Below are positions 17,885 to 28,239 of a DNA stretch of 64,000 nt, piece by piece; position 1 is the stretch's first letter, and the number at the start of each line of letters is the position of its first letter. The position numbers were made by a program, and so were the translations under genes. Origin of the DNA: Shewanella frigidimarina (lineage in GTDB: Bacteria; Pseudomonadota; Gammaproteobacteria; Enterobacterales; Shewanellaceae); NCBI RefSeq assembly GCF_003797125.1, contig NZ_RKKE01000004.1, forward strand, positions 62,001 through 126,000, read 5' to 3'. Under the pieces are notes generated by a model. It worked only from the letters and a program-made list of their open reading frames with translations, did not search any database and was not told the DNA's origin.

Positions 17885-20800
17885 CTATAAACCGGTTTGA
17901 CACTGTTCTTGCTGGTTTATCATCGGTGATAGAATCGGCATCATGCCTTTAAGTACTTGTAATGGCAGTGCTGAAGTAAAGCTAAAGTCGTCGGCTTTCT
18001 CCCCTGGTACAAATGCAGTTAGGGTACCAAAATGACGATCGCCTAAGTAAAACACAAATGTTGCAGTACGGTTTATAGCGGTTGAAGATACTTTACGGCC
18101 ATTACGAATTTCAGTCGCAATACGATTATCGCCGGTACCGGTTTTTCCCCCCATAACAATCATTTGGCCATTGCTATCCACTAAGCTGCCTTTGAGCCTT
18201 CTTGCTGTGCCATTTTCGACTACATTTGCCAATGCTTTTTTCAACGCTCGTGCAACTTCTTGGTGCATTACCCGCATAACAGTTTGTTTATTATTGGCCA
18301 GTGTCACCTCATAAGGTGTGTCTTTGGCAAACTGCAGCTCATCAATTCTCACGGTAGGGAAACGATAGCCATCATTTTGAATTATACCCATTAACTCAGC
18401 CAATGCTGCAGGTCTGTCGCCCGAGCTGCCTAAAGCAGAGCCTAATGAAGGCACCATGTATTCAAACGGATAACCCATTCTCACCCAACGTTGATGAATA
18501 CTTAAAAATGCTTCCACTTCTAACATCACCTGAATACGCACATCACGAGCATTTTGATGACGCGTTCTAAACAGCCAGCGATACACTTCTTGTAACTGCG
18601 GTTGTGCGTCTTCTAATACTTGAGTAAGGCCAGTTTCCGGATAGTCATTTAAATAGCGTAATACCCACAACTCTAACGGATGCACCCGTGCAATATAGCC
18701 TTGATCAGCTAAATTAAATTTTTCTTCGCCATATTTGTTGTACAGCACATTAATTTGTTTATCGGTAAAGGTTTTTGCTGGTAATCGCTGAGTTAAAAAA
18801 GCTGTTAACTCACGGGCGCCATCGTAAGGTTTTAAATAACGATAAACGGCCGTTAACTTGTGTTCTTGTTGTTGAATACCATCAAATAACACCTCAAGAC
18901 GCTGCTCTGGTGCAAGCTGACGATACTTGCGATAAAAACGTTTTACAAACGAACTGCCCTCACGCTTAGCAAATGCTTTTAGGTATTCTTCACGGCGCGG
19001 ATCTTTGTCGTTACGCAATAGCTGCGACACACTGCCTTCACTGTTATAACTACTACTGTAATTAACAATGTCTTGCATTAAGCGCACAAAAGGCAAGTTT
19101 ATCGACTCTTGCAATGCTTGATATAATGTTGGTACGCGACTGTTTTCTTTTTTATTAAAATTGTTAAATACATGCAAACCACCACCGGTGAAGAAACGTT
19201 CTTCTGGTGAAGCCGAATATTCGCGCTGCAGTGCAGCATCCAACATTCGGGTTAAATTACGGTCACGGGTGGTAATCAAATAATCGACCACCCAGCGCGT
19301 AATATGGTCTTTACGTTCCACATCCACTTGGCGTAAATCAGCCACCGTCATTGCAGAAAAACGCTGTTGTAATTCGGCAATAATGTCTAAATATGTCGCT
19401 AATACACGTAACTTAGCCGTTGAACCTAACTCCAGCTTACTGCCTTCATTAATATCAAACGGCTGATCAATACTGTCGGTTTGAATCCGCACCCTATTGG
19501 CACTGTCGGTACTTTCATACAAGGTAAAGCTGTACAACACTTTATCTAACTGCTGCACCGACAGTAAACGCTCACCCAGTAGTCCGATACGTTCAGCCGA
19601 ACTGGGCTGAGCTAAACTACGTAAGTAATCGCTAACTTGTTGTTGCAAGTCACCATGGAAGGTACTGTTAATCGATAAATCATAGCGATCAAGATCAAAC
19701 AAACTTAATCCCAACATACCCGCAGTGCGAATACGTACCGCATTAACCCCTTTATTGTTAGCGAGGTTAGTCGTCGCTAACTTACTGGCGTTAAATTGTA
19801 ATGTTTGCTCAAGTGCCGACACCATCAATTGCGTTTCAATTAACCCATCACCGCCCAGTAAACGTAAATAGCTGTCTACTAACGATTCTAAATCATCATG
19901 ACCTTGGCGTAAGTAATACGATGGCCGACGCTGAGCAATCATTAAAGCTACGATTTGACGAAACACCTTGCCACGCTCAGCAGCATTTTGTTGAGTATGA
20001 CGACTCAAAAGCAATTGGTTAGCTTGATTAAAATCTGTTTTAAACCAGGCCCATAAACCATCACCAATACCGTGGACTTCACCAAAACCCGGAGCCGATG
20101 ATAATGGCACTGTGTTGAGATAATCTTGTACGATGCGTTGGCGAGCGCCAACGGTGCTTTCACCTTGCTGATACACTCGTACAATGGCCGAACCAATTTG
20201 TAATAACTTATCTTTAATACTCAAGGTTAAGCCGTGGTTAGAATGCCTGAATTTTTCAATTTGGGTGGCCAAAGTACTGCCACCCGCTTTAGACATATCA
20301 GCCCCAAAAATACCCGCTACCTGACTGGCGGCAGCCAGCACAAATCGAGGCCAGTCAACAACGGGGTTGTAGTTAGCTTCTGGACTCAACATTTCACGAT
20401 TTTCGATAAATAATAAGGTATTGATGATTTGATCTGGGATTTTATCTTGGTCTTGATACACACGTTTAGGATAGGAGAAATCGAATACCGTCATGTCGCG
20501 GCAATCTTTAATTGCTAAACCAGATTGGGCTTTTTCATGATACGGCGGGAAAAAACCAATATTGGTATAATCCATCAACATTGGTGAAAATGCCACCTGC
20601 TGAGTGATTTGATAATTACGCTCAATAAGACGCGCTATTTTCTGCGGTAATTGGCTATAACCATGGCGGTCATCAAAGGGACCATACTTAGGATAAATCA
20701 CCGCATCGCTGCGATAATCACGTACTTTATAGGTTAATTTAGTGGCATATTGATGTAAAAAATAAGATTGATAATACGATGTCCGCACCTCAAACTCGAT

Positions 20801-20932
20801 CAGATAAGCTGTTGCTAACAATAATACGATCAATAACCAACCCGCTTTACTGCGACGAACCGGAGCCGGTTTGGCGGAAGATGCATTAGGTCGATAATTA
20901 TCAAACTGACTGTCTGTATGTGGACTAGACAC
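17885..20932 (-). CDS. Bifunctional class A penicillin-binding protein (GT51 plus transpeptidase)
   Basis: 1015 residues, longer than usual PBP1 proteins. A Pro-rich cytoplasmic tail and one membrane anchor (about residues 31-48) lead into a GT51 glycosyltransferase: IENREM with the catalytic Glu and GGSTLATQIEKF. The usual histidine and glycine after the first motif are altered. The transpeptidase domain has GSTAK (SxxK serine) in the middle and GGKTGTGDN near residue 930. A long alpha-rich insert separates these motifs. The start is GTG after GGAGAG. It is expected to polymerise and cross-link peptidoglycan; the divergent motif suggests a specialised role. Confidence 0.8.
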   Translation of the reverse strand: MSSPHTDSQFDNYRPNASSAKPAPVRRSKAGWLLIVLLLATAYLIEFEVRTSYYQSYFLHQYATKLTYKVRDYRSDAVIYPKYGPFDDRHGYSQLPQKIARLIERNYQITQQVAFSPMLMDYTNIGFFPPYHEKAQSGLAIKDCRDMTVFDFSYPKRVYQDQDKIPDQIINTLLFIENREMLSPEANYNPVVDWPRFVLAAASQVAGIFGADMSKAGGSTLATQIEKFRHSNHGLTLSIKDKLLQIGSAIVRVYQQGESTVGARQRIVQDYLNTVPLSSAPGFGEVHGIGDGLWAWFKTDFNQANQLLLSRHTQQNAAERGKVFRQIVALMIAQRRPSYYLRQGHDDLESLVDSYLRLLGGDGLIETQLMVSALEQTLQFNASKLATTNLANNKGVNAVRIRTAGMLGLSLFDLDRYDLSINSTFHGDLQQQVSDYLRSLAQPSSAERIGLLGERLLSVQQLDKVLYSFTLYESTDSANRVRIQTDSIDQPFDINEGSKLELGSTAKLRVLATYLDIIAELQQRFSAMTVADLRQVDVERKDHITRWVVDYLITTRDRNLTRMLDAALQREYSASPEERFFTGGGLHVFNNFNKKENSRVPTLYQALQESINLPFVRLMQDIVNYSSSYNSEGSVSQLLRNDKDPRREEYLKAFAKREGSSFVKRFYRKYRQLAPEQRLEVLFDGIQQQEHKLTAVYRYLKPYDGARELTAFLTQRLPAKTFTDKQINVLYNKYGEEKFNLADQGYIARVHPLELWVLRYLNDYPETGLTQVLEDAQPQLQEVYRWLFRTRHQNARDVRIQVMLEVEAFLSIHQRWVRMGYPFEYMVPSLGSALGSSGDRPAALAELMGIIQNDGYRFPTVRIDELQFAKDTPYEVTLANNKQTVMRVMHQEVARALKKALANVVENGTARRLKGSLVDSNGQMIVMGGKTGTGDNRIATEIRNGRKVSSTAINRTATFVFYLGDRHFGTLTAFVPGEKADDFSFTSALPLQVLKGMMPILSPMINQQEQCQTGL

Positions 20933-21152
20933 AAACTCTCCATCTAACGCATAAAATCACAATAACGCACCATTTAACTTTTGGTTGAGATGTTCAATAC
21001 ATCGCGTAACTAATTGTGATAATTTTATCAGATGGGTAAAGCCATTAGATATAGACAAAATAACTAAATGTTGTTTTTTAGCCTATTAAAGACCTTATTG
21101 CCACAATATCGATATTTTTATATGAAACACTTACCCAAGTTTAAGGATTGTT

Positions 21153-22058
21153 TTGGACAACAGCACTTCAACAGCGACTATTGATCCGCCATTAAGATTA
21201 GGTTTAGCCATGTGGTCACAAAACCAATGGCAACAAACCGTTTATGGCAATAGCCAGGCACATCGACTGGCACGTTATGCCGAAATATTTAATACCGTCG
21301 AGGGCAACACTACTTTCTATGCCACGCCGTCGTTACAGAATGTACAAAATTGGTACGCTGCAACGCATGACGAGTTTAAATTTACCTTTAAACTGCCCAA
21401 ACACATCACCCATGAATTACAGCTCCAACATGCAGGCCCAGCGCTACAACAATTCTTTAGCATAATGGAGCCCCTTATTAACCGAACCGGAGTGTGGAAA
21501 ATTCAACTTCCCGCCAGTTTTGGGCCACAATCTTTGCCACAATTAGCACAGTTTTTAACTCAAGTGCCACAAGGCCTAACCTATGGCGTCGAAGTACGTA
21601 ACAGTGCCTTTTTTGCTAAAGGTGAAGCAGAACAAGCATTAAACCGCTTATTAATCGACAATAACTGCAATCGTATCATTATGGACACGAGGCCTGTTTT
21701 TACAGCAGCGCCAACAACCGCAGCAGTGATAGATGCCCACCAGAAAAAGCCAAAAGTGCCAGTACACGCCATTGCAACCGCACACAATCCTGTGGTGCGC
21801 TTTATTGGTCATCCGCAAGCGGAAGCCAATATACATTTTTTCCAAAACTGGCTAAAACAACTGCCTTTATGGATCGCGCAAAATAAACAACCCTATTTAT
21901 TTATCCACACTCCAGACAATCACAATGCACCGCAATTAGCGGTCGATTTGTATCGTTTACTGCAACAGCAGTTGGCACAAAGTACATCTGCATTGGCCGA
22001 CATTAATCTATTACCTCAACAACAGCACACCACAACTCAAATGGGTTTTGATTTGTGA
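21153..22058 (+). CDS. DUF72 family protein
   Basis: 301 residues with the DUF72 TIM-barrel features: RLGLAMWSQNQW at the start, FNTVEGNTTFYATPS near residue 50, FKFTFKLPKHITH, and a late LFIHTPDNHNAPQLA. Function is unknown. The start is TTG, with AAGGA 8 bases upstream. The codons are ordinary for this genome. rluF follows 140 bases downstream on the same strand, with no clear terminator between. Confidence 0.82.
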   Translation: MDNSTSTATIDPPLRLGLAMWSQNQWQQTVYGNSQAHRLARYAEIFNTVEGNTTFYATPSLQNVQNWYAATHDEFKFTFKLPKHITHELQLQHAGPALQQFFSIMEPLINRTGVWKIQLPASFGPQSLPQLAQFLTQVPQGLTYGVEVRNSAFFAKGEAEQALNRLLIDNNCNRIIMDTRPVFTAAPTTAAVIDAHQKKPKVPVHAIATAHNPVVRFIGHPQAEANIHFFQNWLKQLPLWIAQNKQPYLFIHTPDNHNAPQLAVDLYRLLQQQLAQSTSALADINLLPQQQHTTTQMGFDL

Positions 22059-22198
22059 TACCCACCTATATGCATAGGTAACCTCAAGGACTGATAATAA
22101 ACGTTTATCAAACCGCTCTCGGTCCTACAATTTTATGATATTATTTGCGCCGATCCAGCCTGCCTTCGCAGCGCGTTTATGTTGATAAAGGAACCACC

Positions 22199-23080
22199 AT
22201 GAGTGAATCTGCAACCCGTCTAAATAAGTACATTAGTGAGAGTGGTATTTGCTCACGTCGTGAAGCAGATCGCTATATTGAGCAAGGTAATGTTTTTATC
22301 AATGGTAAACGCGCCAAAATTGGTGATAGCGTCGAATTTGGCGATAAAGTCAAAGTGAATGGTCATGATATAGCCCCCCGAGACGAAGCCGATCTGGTTT
22401 TTATTGCCCTTAATAAACCGGTAGGTATTGTTAGTACCACCGAAAATACCGAACGCGATAATATTGTCGATTTTGTTAATCACAGCGAACGAGTATTCCC
22501 AATTGGTCGTTTAGACAAAGATTCACAAGGGTTAATCTTTCTTACCAGCAATGGTGACTTAGTCAATAAAATCCTCCGCGCAGGCAACAATCACGACAAA
22601 GAATATGTGGTTACGGTTAACAAGCCGATCACTGAAGCATTTTTACAAGGTATGCGCGCCGGCGTGCCGATGTTAGGTGTCATCACTAAAAAATGTAAAG
22701 TGGAACAAGTTTCAACGTTCGTATTTAAAATAATTCTAGTTCAAGGGCTTAATCGTCAAATTCGTCGAATGTGTGAACATTTCAACTTTGAAGTGACCAA
22801 GCTGGAACGTCAATCAATTATGAATGTGTCGCTTAAAGGACTGCCTGTAGGAGAGTGGCGAGATTTGGATGAACAAGAACTCAGCACGCTAATGAAGTTA
22901 ATTGAACATTCATCTTCAGAGGTTAAAAACGCGCCCAAAAAAGCTAAGAAAAAGCCAACCCAAAGCTTACGAGATAAAATTGAAGGCCCAGAACACTTTA
23001 TGCAAGGTCGAGGTGCTAAACCTAAAAAGCCGGCGGCGAATAAAGGTAAGCCAAGTCATTCAAGAAAACCTAAACGCTGA
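22199..23080 (+). CDS. rluF: 23S rRNA pseudouridine synthase RluF
   Basis: About 293 residues: an N-terminal S4 RNA-binding domain ([20 protein letters not shown]), then the RsuA/RluB-type catalytic domain with the aspartate in [14 protein letters not shown] and [13 protein letters not shown], and a lysine-rich tail (APKKAKKKP). These match RluF, which modifies U2604/U2605 of 23S rRNA. ATG 22199 is chosen because AAAGGA lies 8 bases before it and the S4 domain begins directly after; the frame opens 18 codons earlier. Confidence 0.85.
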   Translation: MSESATRLNKYISESGICSRREADRYIEQGNVFINGKRAKIGDSVEFGDKVKVNGHDIAPRDEADLVFIALNKPVGIVSTTENTERDNIVDFVNHSERVFPIGRLDKDSQGLIFLTSNGDLVNKILRAGNNHDKEYVVTVNKPITEAFLQGMRAGVPMLGVITKKCKVEQVSTFVFKIILVQGLNRQIRRMCEHFNFEVTKLERQSIMNVSLKGLPVGEWRDLDEQELSTLMKLIEHSSSEVKNAPKKAKKKPTQSLRDKIEGPEHFMQGRGAKPKKPAANKGKPSHSRKPKR

Positions 23081-23267
23081 TCCGAAAAACAGCATAAGTG
23101 ATATACCGCTAAGGATAAGAATGAGTATTAAAAATAATCATTTTACCGTATGCAATAATCTTTTTATGTTGTAGGATACTGCACTGAGTGCTATTCAAAC
23201 AGCCAATATTACACAAATGTAAATAAAACATCGGTTTACATTAAACATTGTATAATCACTCATGCTA

Positions 23268-23327
23268 AAAGATTACACATAATGCATTTTTATTGATCAA
23301 ATGCATGCTAAAGTTGTTGTAATCTTT
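23268..23327. promoter_or_regulatory. Nested inverted repeat upstream of the CsgD-like gene
   Basis: Outer arms AAAGATTACA / TGTAATCTTT enclose inner arms ATGCATTT / AAATGCAT around TTATTGATC. It ends 81 bases before the regulator start codon and sits in a 328-bp gap, so it may be a 5' UTR structure or a two-part operator. No known consensus was recognised. Confidence 0.45.
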
Positions 23328-23408
23328 CAATAAATAGTACAAAAAAAACATCGTAAAAGTATAAAACAACAGCAATCGGACGCTGGTTTTTTAAACAAGG
23401 AATGTGAC

Positions 23409-24041
23409 ATGTTCAGCAATAACCTTTTAATCGTAGATTTCCCTGTTCATCTTCATGGGCAATTTCAAAACCTCGCTAATTTGATTGAATTTAACTTAAT
23501 TCCAACCAATGCGAGCTGCGCGTTATCAGAATTATCAGCCGCATCAAATTCCGAAAATGGCAGCGCCATTATGGTTCATTATCTTGAAAATCCATTACAA
23601 GAAATTGGTTACTTATCTGCAGAGTTATTTAAAAGCGACCTGCACATTGCATTTTGTCCTGCACTGAATGTAGAACTAGAGGTTATTCTTATTTCATCTG
23701 GATTTCATGGCGCCATCAGTGTCGATGACTCTATCGCTCATCAAATACAAAGCATTAAACAAGTGCAAGATGGCGACATTAGCTTTAACCCTAAAGCCGT
23801 TTCTAAATACATCCTCCAAAGAAAGCGTATTCCATCATCAGGTAATCGCGCCAAAATACTTGCCGTCACCACAAAAAAAGAACAACAAGTCTTGTCACTC
23901 ATACTGCATGGATTAACCAACGAAGAAATGGCCAAAGAGCTCAACATTTCTGTTAATACCGTCAAAATGCACGTACAAAATATTTATAAAAAAACCAAAA
24001 TTAAAAATCGCGGCCAATTATTTGCTTTTGCTGCCGGTTAA
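23409..24041 (+). CDS. LuxR/CsgD-like transcriptional regulator
   Basis: 210 residues. The C-terminal LuxR helix-turn-helix is clear (TKKEQQVLSLILHGLTNEEM, then NTVKMHVQNIYKKTKI). The N-terminal domain has a receiver-like arrangement but lacks the phospho-acceptor aspartate and acidic pocket, as in CsgD. It therefore probably acts without phosphorylation. AAGGAATGTGAC precedes the ATG. A large lipoprotein gene follows 146 bases downstream and may be a target. No curli genes are visible nearby. Confidence 0.75.
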   Translation: MFSNNLLIVDFPVHLHGQFQNLANLIEFNLIPTNASCALSELSAASNSENGSAIMVHYLENPLQEIGYLSAELFKSDLHIAFCPALNVELEVILISSGFHGAISVDDSIAHQIQSIKQVQDGDISFNPKAVSKYILQRKRIPSSGNRAKILAVTTKKEQQVLSLILHGLTNEEMAKELNISVNTVKMHVQNIYKKTKIKNRGQLFAFAAG

Positions 24042-24187
24042 CTTTTTATAAATACTCCAGTTAACACTTAAAAGTGAACTTAGTTATGTATCCATTAAAC
24101 GATACATTTTTAGGCTCGTTTAATATTTCACACTCGATATTTTTATTGTTTTAAAAGCACTTCACCCCATAATGTAAGGACACATTA

Positions 24188-26005
24188 ATGCACCATAAAA
24201 GCATATTAGCCATATTAATCTCTGGCGCACTCTTAGTCGGTTGCGGTTCATCTGACGACGATTCTAATACCGAAATCACGCAACCTGATTCTGGCACACC
24301 GCCCCCGATTACAACGCCTCCAGTAGCATCAGAATATACTCACCAGGTAACCGGTTTAGCGGTATATCAAGGGGCATTGTCAGGAGCGACGGTTTGCACT
24401 GATTTAAATAAAAACTTAGCCTGTGATAGCGATGAACCTTTTACTATTACAGATGTTGACGGTAACTACCAAATAGACTGGAAAAGTGAAGTCGAAACAC
24501 CAGATTATTATTTAGTGGCTAATTGGGAAGCGGCTAAGGCAGTCCAAGCACTTCAAGCACGCTCTTTGGCACTTAAGATTAAAAACCCGACTAACAGAGC
24601 TGCACCAAAATCTATCGTTAGTGACGCAGGAAAAGGCACATTAATCGCTAGCCCACAGTACAATGGCGCGATTAATAACCTGACCCATATTAAACTGTCT
24701 CGAGTGATGGAGATGAAGAGTCAAAGTCTGTCTAACAGACATATTAGTCAGTTATCGGCTGAGTTAGACACTCTATTGGCTATTTTGTATCAATTAGATG
24801 CAGACACCTTGTATTCTATTTCAGCGGAAACATCAGCCTCAGCTAACTTTATGCGCATAGACTATGCCATTGCTTATTTACAGCAAGTCATCGCGACTCA
24901 AATCCCAAACTTAATCGCAGCAGAAAAAATTCTTGCAGCTACTTATGCTCAACTTTGGCAAATATTAATTGATAGCGGCCTTTCTATCGAAGAGTTCTTC
25001 TCAGACGACATATTTACTTTAGCCGCAAATATACTCTTTAGTGATTCAGCTATCGCATTAGGATTTACAGAATTACCAATCGATTCTCGTATTTTGTCAC
25101 AAAACGATTGGGATGTTGTGCTAGGTAATATCATTAATGATAGCGGCTTTGCTAATACCTTATCGCTAGCGTTGCTGTCACAGTTCAGCACATTCTCACT
25201 AGACAATGATGAGACAGGAAAGACAGTTATAGGGTCAGCCTCTATTGACGGAATTGGGTATGTTACCGAATTCCCTAAAGATATAGATGAGCAAGAAATA
25301 GAAATAGAATGCTGGAACACAACCCATAACGGTTGGTATACCATTGCACCATTGCCGACGACTGAACCGTTTATAGAAGGTAATAGTTACAAAACAGTGT
25401 ATGAATCAACAGATGTTAATGTCACTATTAATGTAGAAAAAATACTCACACCAAGTGATAGCTGGAGCTCAATACTTAACATTATTCCTGATAGTCTTAA
25501 ATTCAACACGCTAAATTGGCCACAAACATTATATTCTATAAACGTATCTCAAGAAGCTGATGTCATGTGTCGTGAAGTCAATAATTATGAAATCTACGAC
25601 CTTCCTGATTACGAGACGGCTGATATGATCACAGTTGATGATATCGCTAGAGCACAATTTGATAGTTTATATCCAGAGTTTATCATCGTCGATGAGCAAC
25701 AAAGTAAGATCACTCTGCTTGATATTAACCTGCAACCAGAAACGACATTTACAGTAGAACGCAGCATTAGCCCAAGTAATCAGCCATTAATTATTACAAC
25801 TGAGGACGCTATAAATGACAAAGTTGCTGAGCACATTCTTCCGACATATTATTTAGTTGCAGATCAACAGTTAATTGAAGTCAATTTAAATAAAGCTTTC
25901 AATACGAAAGACGCAAACAATCAACTAATGATGACTTATGACAATTCAGAACGCTTTACCCAAATATTATACAATCATTTATTGTCACTAAAAACAACAC
26001 CATAA
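24188..26005 (+). CDS. Large lipoprotein with a calcium-repeat-like segment
   Basis: 605 residues. A lipoprotein signal ends in the lipobox LLVGC at residues 15-19, followed by GSSDDDSN and a Pro/Thr linker. Near residues 70-95 lies ATVCTDLNKNLACDSDEP then TDVDGNYQI, a D-x-N-x-D-type pattern seen in extracellular calcium-binding repeats. The rest is acidic and not recognised. AAGGA precedes the ATG. It lies directly downstream of the CsgD-like regulator, so it may be a surface protein under its control. Function is unknown. Confidence 0.7.
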   Translation: MHHKSILAILISGALLVGCGSSDDDSNTEITQPDSGTPPPITTPPVASEYTHQVTGLAVYQGALSGATVCTDLNKNLACDSDEPFTITDVDGNYQIDWKSEVETPDYYLVANWEAAKAVQALQARSLALKIKNPTNRAAPKSIVSDAGKGTLIASPQYNGAINNLTHIKLSRVMEMKSQSLSNRHISQLSAELDTLLAILYQLDADTLYSISAETSASANFMRIDYAIAYLQQVIATQIPNLIAAEKILAATYAQLWQILIDSGLSIEEFFSDDIFTLAANILFSDSAIALGFTELPIDSRILSQNDWDVVLGNIINDSGFANTLSLALLSQFSTFSLDNDETGKTVIGSASIDGIGYVTEFPKDIDEQEIEIECWNTTHNGWYTIAPLPTTEPFIEGNSYKTVYESTDVNVTINVEKILTPSDSWSSILNIIPDSLKFNTLNWPQTLYSINVSQEADVMCREVNNYEIYDLPDYETADMITVDDIARAQFDSLYPEFIIVDEQQSKITLLDINLQPETTFTVERSISPSNQPLIITTEDAINDKVAEHILPTYYLVADQQLIEVNLNKAFNTKDANNQLMMTYDNSERFTQILYNHLLSLKTTP

Positions 26006-26030
26006 GAGGCTTATTGCTTACTCGCAATGT

Positions 26031-26062
26031 AAAAAACCATTAGCAAAAGCTAATGGTTTTTT
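26031..26062 (+). terminator. Intrinsic terminator after the lipoprotein gene
   Basis: AAAAAACCATTAGC / GCTAATGGTTTTTT, a perfect 14-bp stem with a 4-base loop and T-run. It can act on both strands. Confidence 0.9.
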
Positions 26063-26080
26063 ATCATCAAGCCACAAATA

Positions 26081-26315
26081 TTAGCCTGCTTTAATCATAT
26101 CGTTTTCTTTATCAATAAAACGACCAACAATCGCTAAGACTAAATCAAACACACCATAGACAAAGGACCGTTCTGCTGCCATAAAAATGATGAATTCCTA
26201 ATGCACTAGATATGCTAGATAGAATGACTGCTATAGCATACACCCCATCCAACTCAATAACCTGTTACTTATTAACAATCAACAAAGTAAACACTGCCAA
26301 TATGTAAAGTGACAT
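26081..26315 (-). pseudogene. Broken small membrane protein gene
   Basis: Reading from the ATG at 26313-26315, the frame gives a hydrophobic start (MSLYILAVFTLLIVNK), an in-frame TAA, then VYAIAVILSSISSALGIHHF and a shift. The next frame completes with YGVFDLVLAIVGRFID and ends KAG at the stop 26081-26083. One nonsense and one frameshift mutation therefore split a roughly 75-residue, two-to-three-helix protein. GIHHFY recalls TM2-domain proteins, but that link is tentative. It lies 15 bases downstream of the minus-strand cluster. Confidence 0.55.
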
Positions 26316-26329
26316 ATTAGATACTGGCG

Positions 26330-26938
26330 TTACAGCTCATCACCACCCTCTTCAGCTTCCATACGCTCAACATCTTGCTTGGTGTAACCCATGGCTTCGG
26401 TTATATAGCACATCTTCACCAGCTGAAACATTTGCACAAAAGAGCTAACCCGCCCCGCGTGCATTTGTACATTTAATAACGCCATAGTGACACCAGCTTC
26501 ATCGCCGGGCGATACTGTAGCGCTCAATTCAGATAACGACTGGTTATTAGCTGATACCTCATCAATGAGATTGTTATATTCTGTGACGTTTTCAGGCATA
26601 TAACAGGTAGATGTTTCAGGTAATTGTGACAAAAACTGCTCATATTTTTTTACAAACAACCTAGCTTGCACCAACGTCTGCTCACCGAGTGCTTGTAATT
26701 CTTGCACCTTGCCACTTTGGAATACAGCCGACGCATTGCCAGAATCCATGAGCTGATTAAACTCTTGCATCAAGACTAGCTGCTTATCGGATAGCACTTT
26801 TGCATCTTGTGCTATGAGTTTCGTTTTAGCTTCAAATGCATCAATAGCAGCTTGGTTGCTAGCCAATACTGCAAAACTCATTGTGGTAATGGCAGTAGTC
26901 ATGGCCACCAGCAAGCTGGCTTTTTTAAAAATATTCAT
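26330..26938 (-). CDS. Small exported helical protein
   Basis: About 202 residues; not a recognised family. A Sec signal peptide (MNIFKKASLLVAMTTAITTM, cleaved near VLASNQA) is followed by a helix-rich periplasmic domain with two cysteines (CYMPENV and KMCYIT) that could form a disulfide, and an acidic end (MEAEEGGDEL). ATG 26938 is preferred: AGGATG lies 7 bases before it and it starts the signal peptide, whereas the longer frame adds 52 unlikely residues. Last gene of a four-gene minus-strand group, 62 bases after the membrane protein at 27001. Confidence 0.65.
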   Translation of the reverse strand: MNIFKKASLLVAMTTAITTMSFAVLASNQAAIDAFEAKTKLIAQDAKVLSDKQLVLMQEFNQLMDSGNASAVFQSGKVQELQALGEQTLVQARLFVKKYEQFLSQLPETSTCYMPENVTEYNNLIDEVSANNQSLSELSATVSPGDEAGVTMALLNVQMHAGRVSSFVQMFQLVKMCYITEAMGYTKQDVERMEAEEGGDEL

Positions 26939-27000
26939 CGATAACATCCTGTTAGTTGAGCACTTGAAAACAATCAAGCCATATATGGCCATGTTAATTC

Positions 27001-28239
27001 TTAAACCAAATAACGAATATACAGCGAGTACAAGCCAAAGCCTGTCATACCTAGTAGCGCTATAGCCATCGGTATGAGTATGTAAAAACGCCATACCGCT
27101 GCTATTTTTGGGATTTGCGTCAACGTTGCACTGTAGCCGAGTTGAGACAGTGCAATAACAAATTTATTACTATCAAATGTTTGCCCGGCTAACGTAATGC
27201 TTTCACCGTTACTCACATCAATGTTTACTCTAAATACAAAAGGTCGCCTGTATTGCCTCAGGGCACTGTCACCATCGCCAGCTTTATACCAATTCCACTC
27301 AATATTAATTGATTTAATCGCAGACTTTTCTATCTGTCTAACTTGCTTATCCTCAAAATACACTCTTGGAATAACAAGTGAATTCTCGCTGATAACAATC
27401 TCATTAGGAGTCGATATACCCTGTGTATAATGCTTATCGCAAATGAGCTTTCGCCTTACAGCAGACACAGCTACCCCAAATAGTGCAACCACGGTGGCCG
27501 CTACGATATTTTGGCTAGAATAAAGGATAAACAAGGCAGCCATAAAACTGATATAACTTGAAGCCCAGACTTGATGAAAGTATTGCCGAGGTAAAGGCAG
27601 CATAAACAGTGTGACGGGGTATTGTAATTTTATCGGGTCGTTAAATAGCTTAATCCCAATAAAGGCTTTTACGGTATCTTGGTCGAGCGGAACTGAAGTA
27701 AAGGTTGGCCAATCTTTACGGCTAACGCTATCAAATTGACCGACAACATTAATCCCCTGCGACATTAACTCTTTTCGACATTGTTGCACCAATGCGGGCA
27801 ACTTATGTTGCTTCACTTTTAACGATATTGATATCGGTTCAGGTAATTGAGCTTGTTCACTCTCTTTAACATGCAAAATCACTTTATAAGTATTATGTAC
27901 TTCTTTTAACTCAATATTTTTTATTACTGAGTAATCTACATTTTGTTGTTGAAGGGAATAAATGGATTTCCCCCCTAACTTGAAACCATGGAACTGTGTT
28001 AACACCTTACGTGAGGTATCAAAATACCATCGACATTGATAACTAAACGCTATCAAGATCAACAATATACTGAGCATTAAACGCCCAACAGATTCAGCCG
28101 AAAAAGAAAAGACACTTACCGCCAACACCACATAAACCAGATTAAAGCATATAAAAATCCACTTTATTTTTTCAACGGCTGACACGATTGTAAATGATGA
28201 CGCTGTAATCAATAACGTCCCTGTTAACTTGTTAAACAT
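27001..28239 (-). CDS. Membrane protein with a PH-like C-terminal domain
   Basis: About 412 residues; no named family. It has paired N-terminal helices (about 12-55), another pair in the middle (about 235-270) and a C-terminal helix (about 385-405), with soluble beta-rich stretches between. The segment NGESITLAGQTFDSNKFVIA followed by LSQLGY matches the end of the protein at 28988 (GEVIILNAMYFPLKHIVYML), so the two are distant paralogues. AAGGAACAGG directly precedes the ATG at 28239; the frame opens 17 codons earlier. Confidence 0.62.
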   Translation of the reverse strand: MFNKLTGTLLITASSFTIVSAVEKIKWIFICFNLVYVVLAVSVFSFSAESVGRLMLSILLILIAFSYQCRWYFDTSRKVLTQFHGFKLGGKSIYSLQQQNVDYSVIKNIELKEVHNTYKVILHVKESEQAQLPEPISISLKVKQHKLPALVQQCRKELMSQGINVVGQFDSVSRKDWPTFTSVPLDQDTVKAFIGIKLFNDPIKLQYPVTLFMLPLPRQYFHQVWASSYISFMAALFILYSSQNIVAATVVALFGVAVSAVRRKLICDKHYTQGISTPNEIVISENSLVIPRVYFEDKQVRQIEKSAIKSINIEWNWYKAGDGDSALRQYRRPFVFRVNIDVSNGESITLAGQTFDSNKFVIALSQLGYSATLTQIPKIAAVWRFYILIPMAIALLGMTGFGLYSLYIRYLV

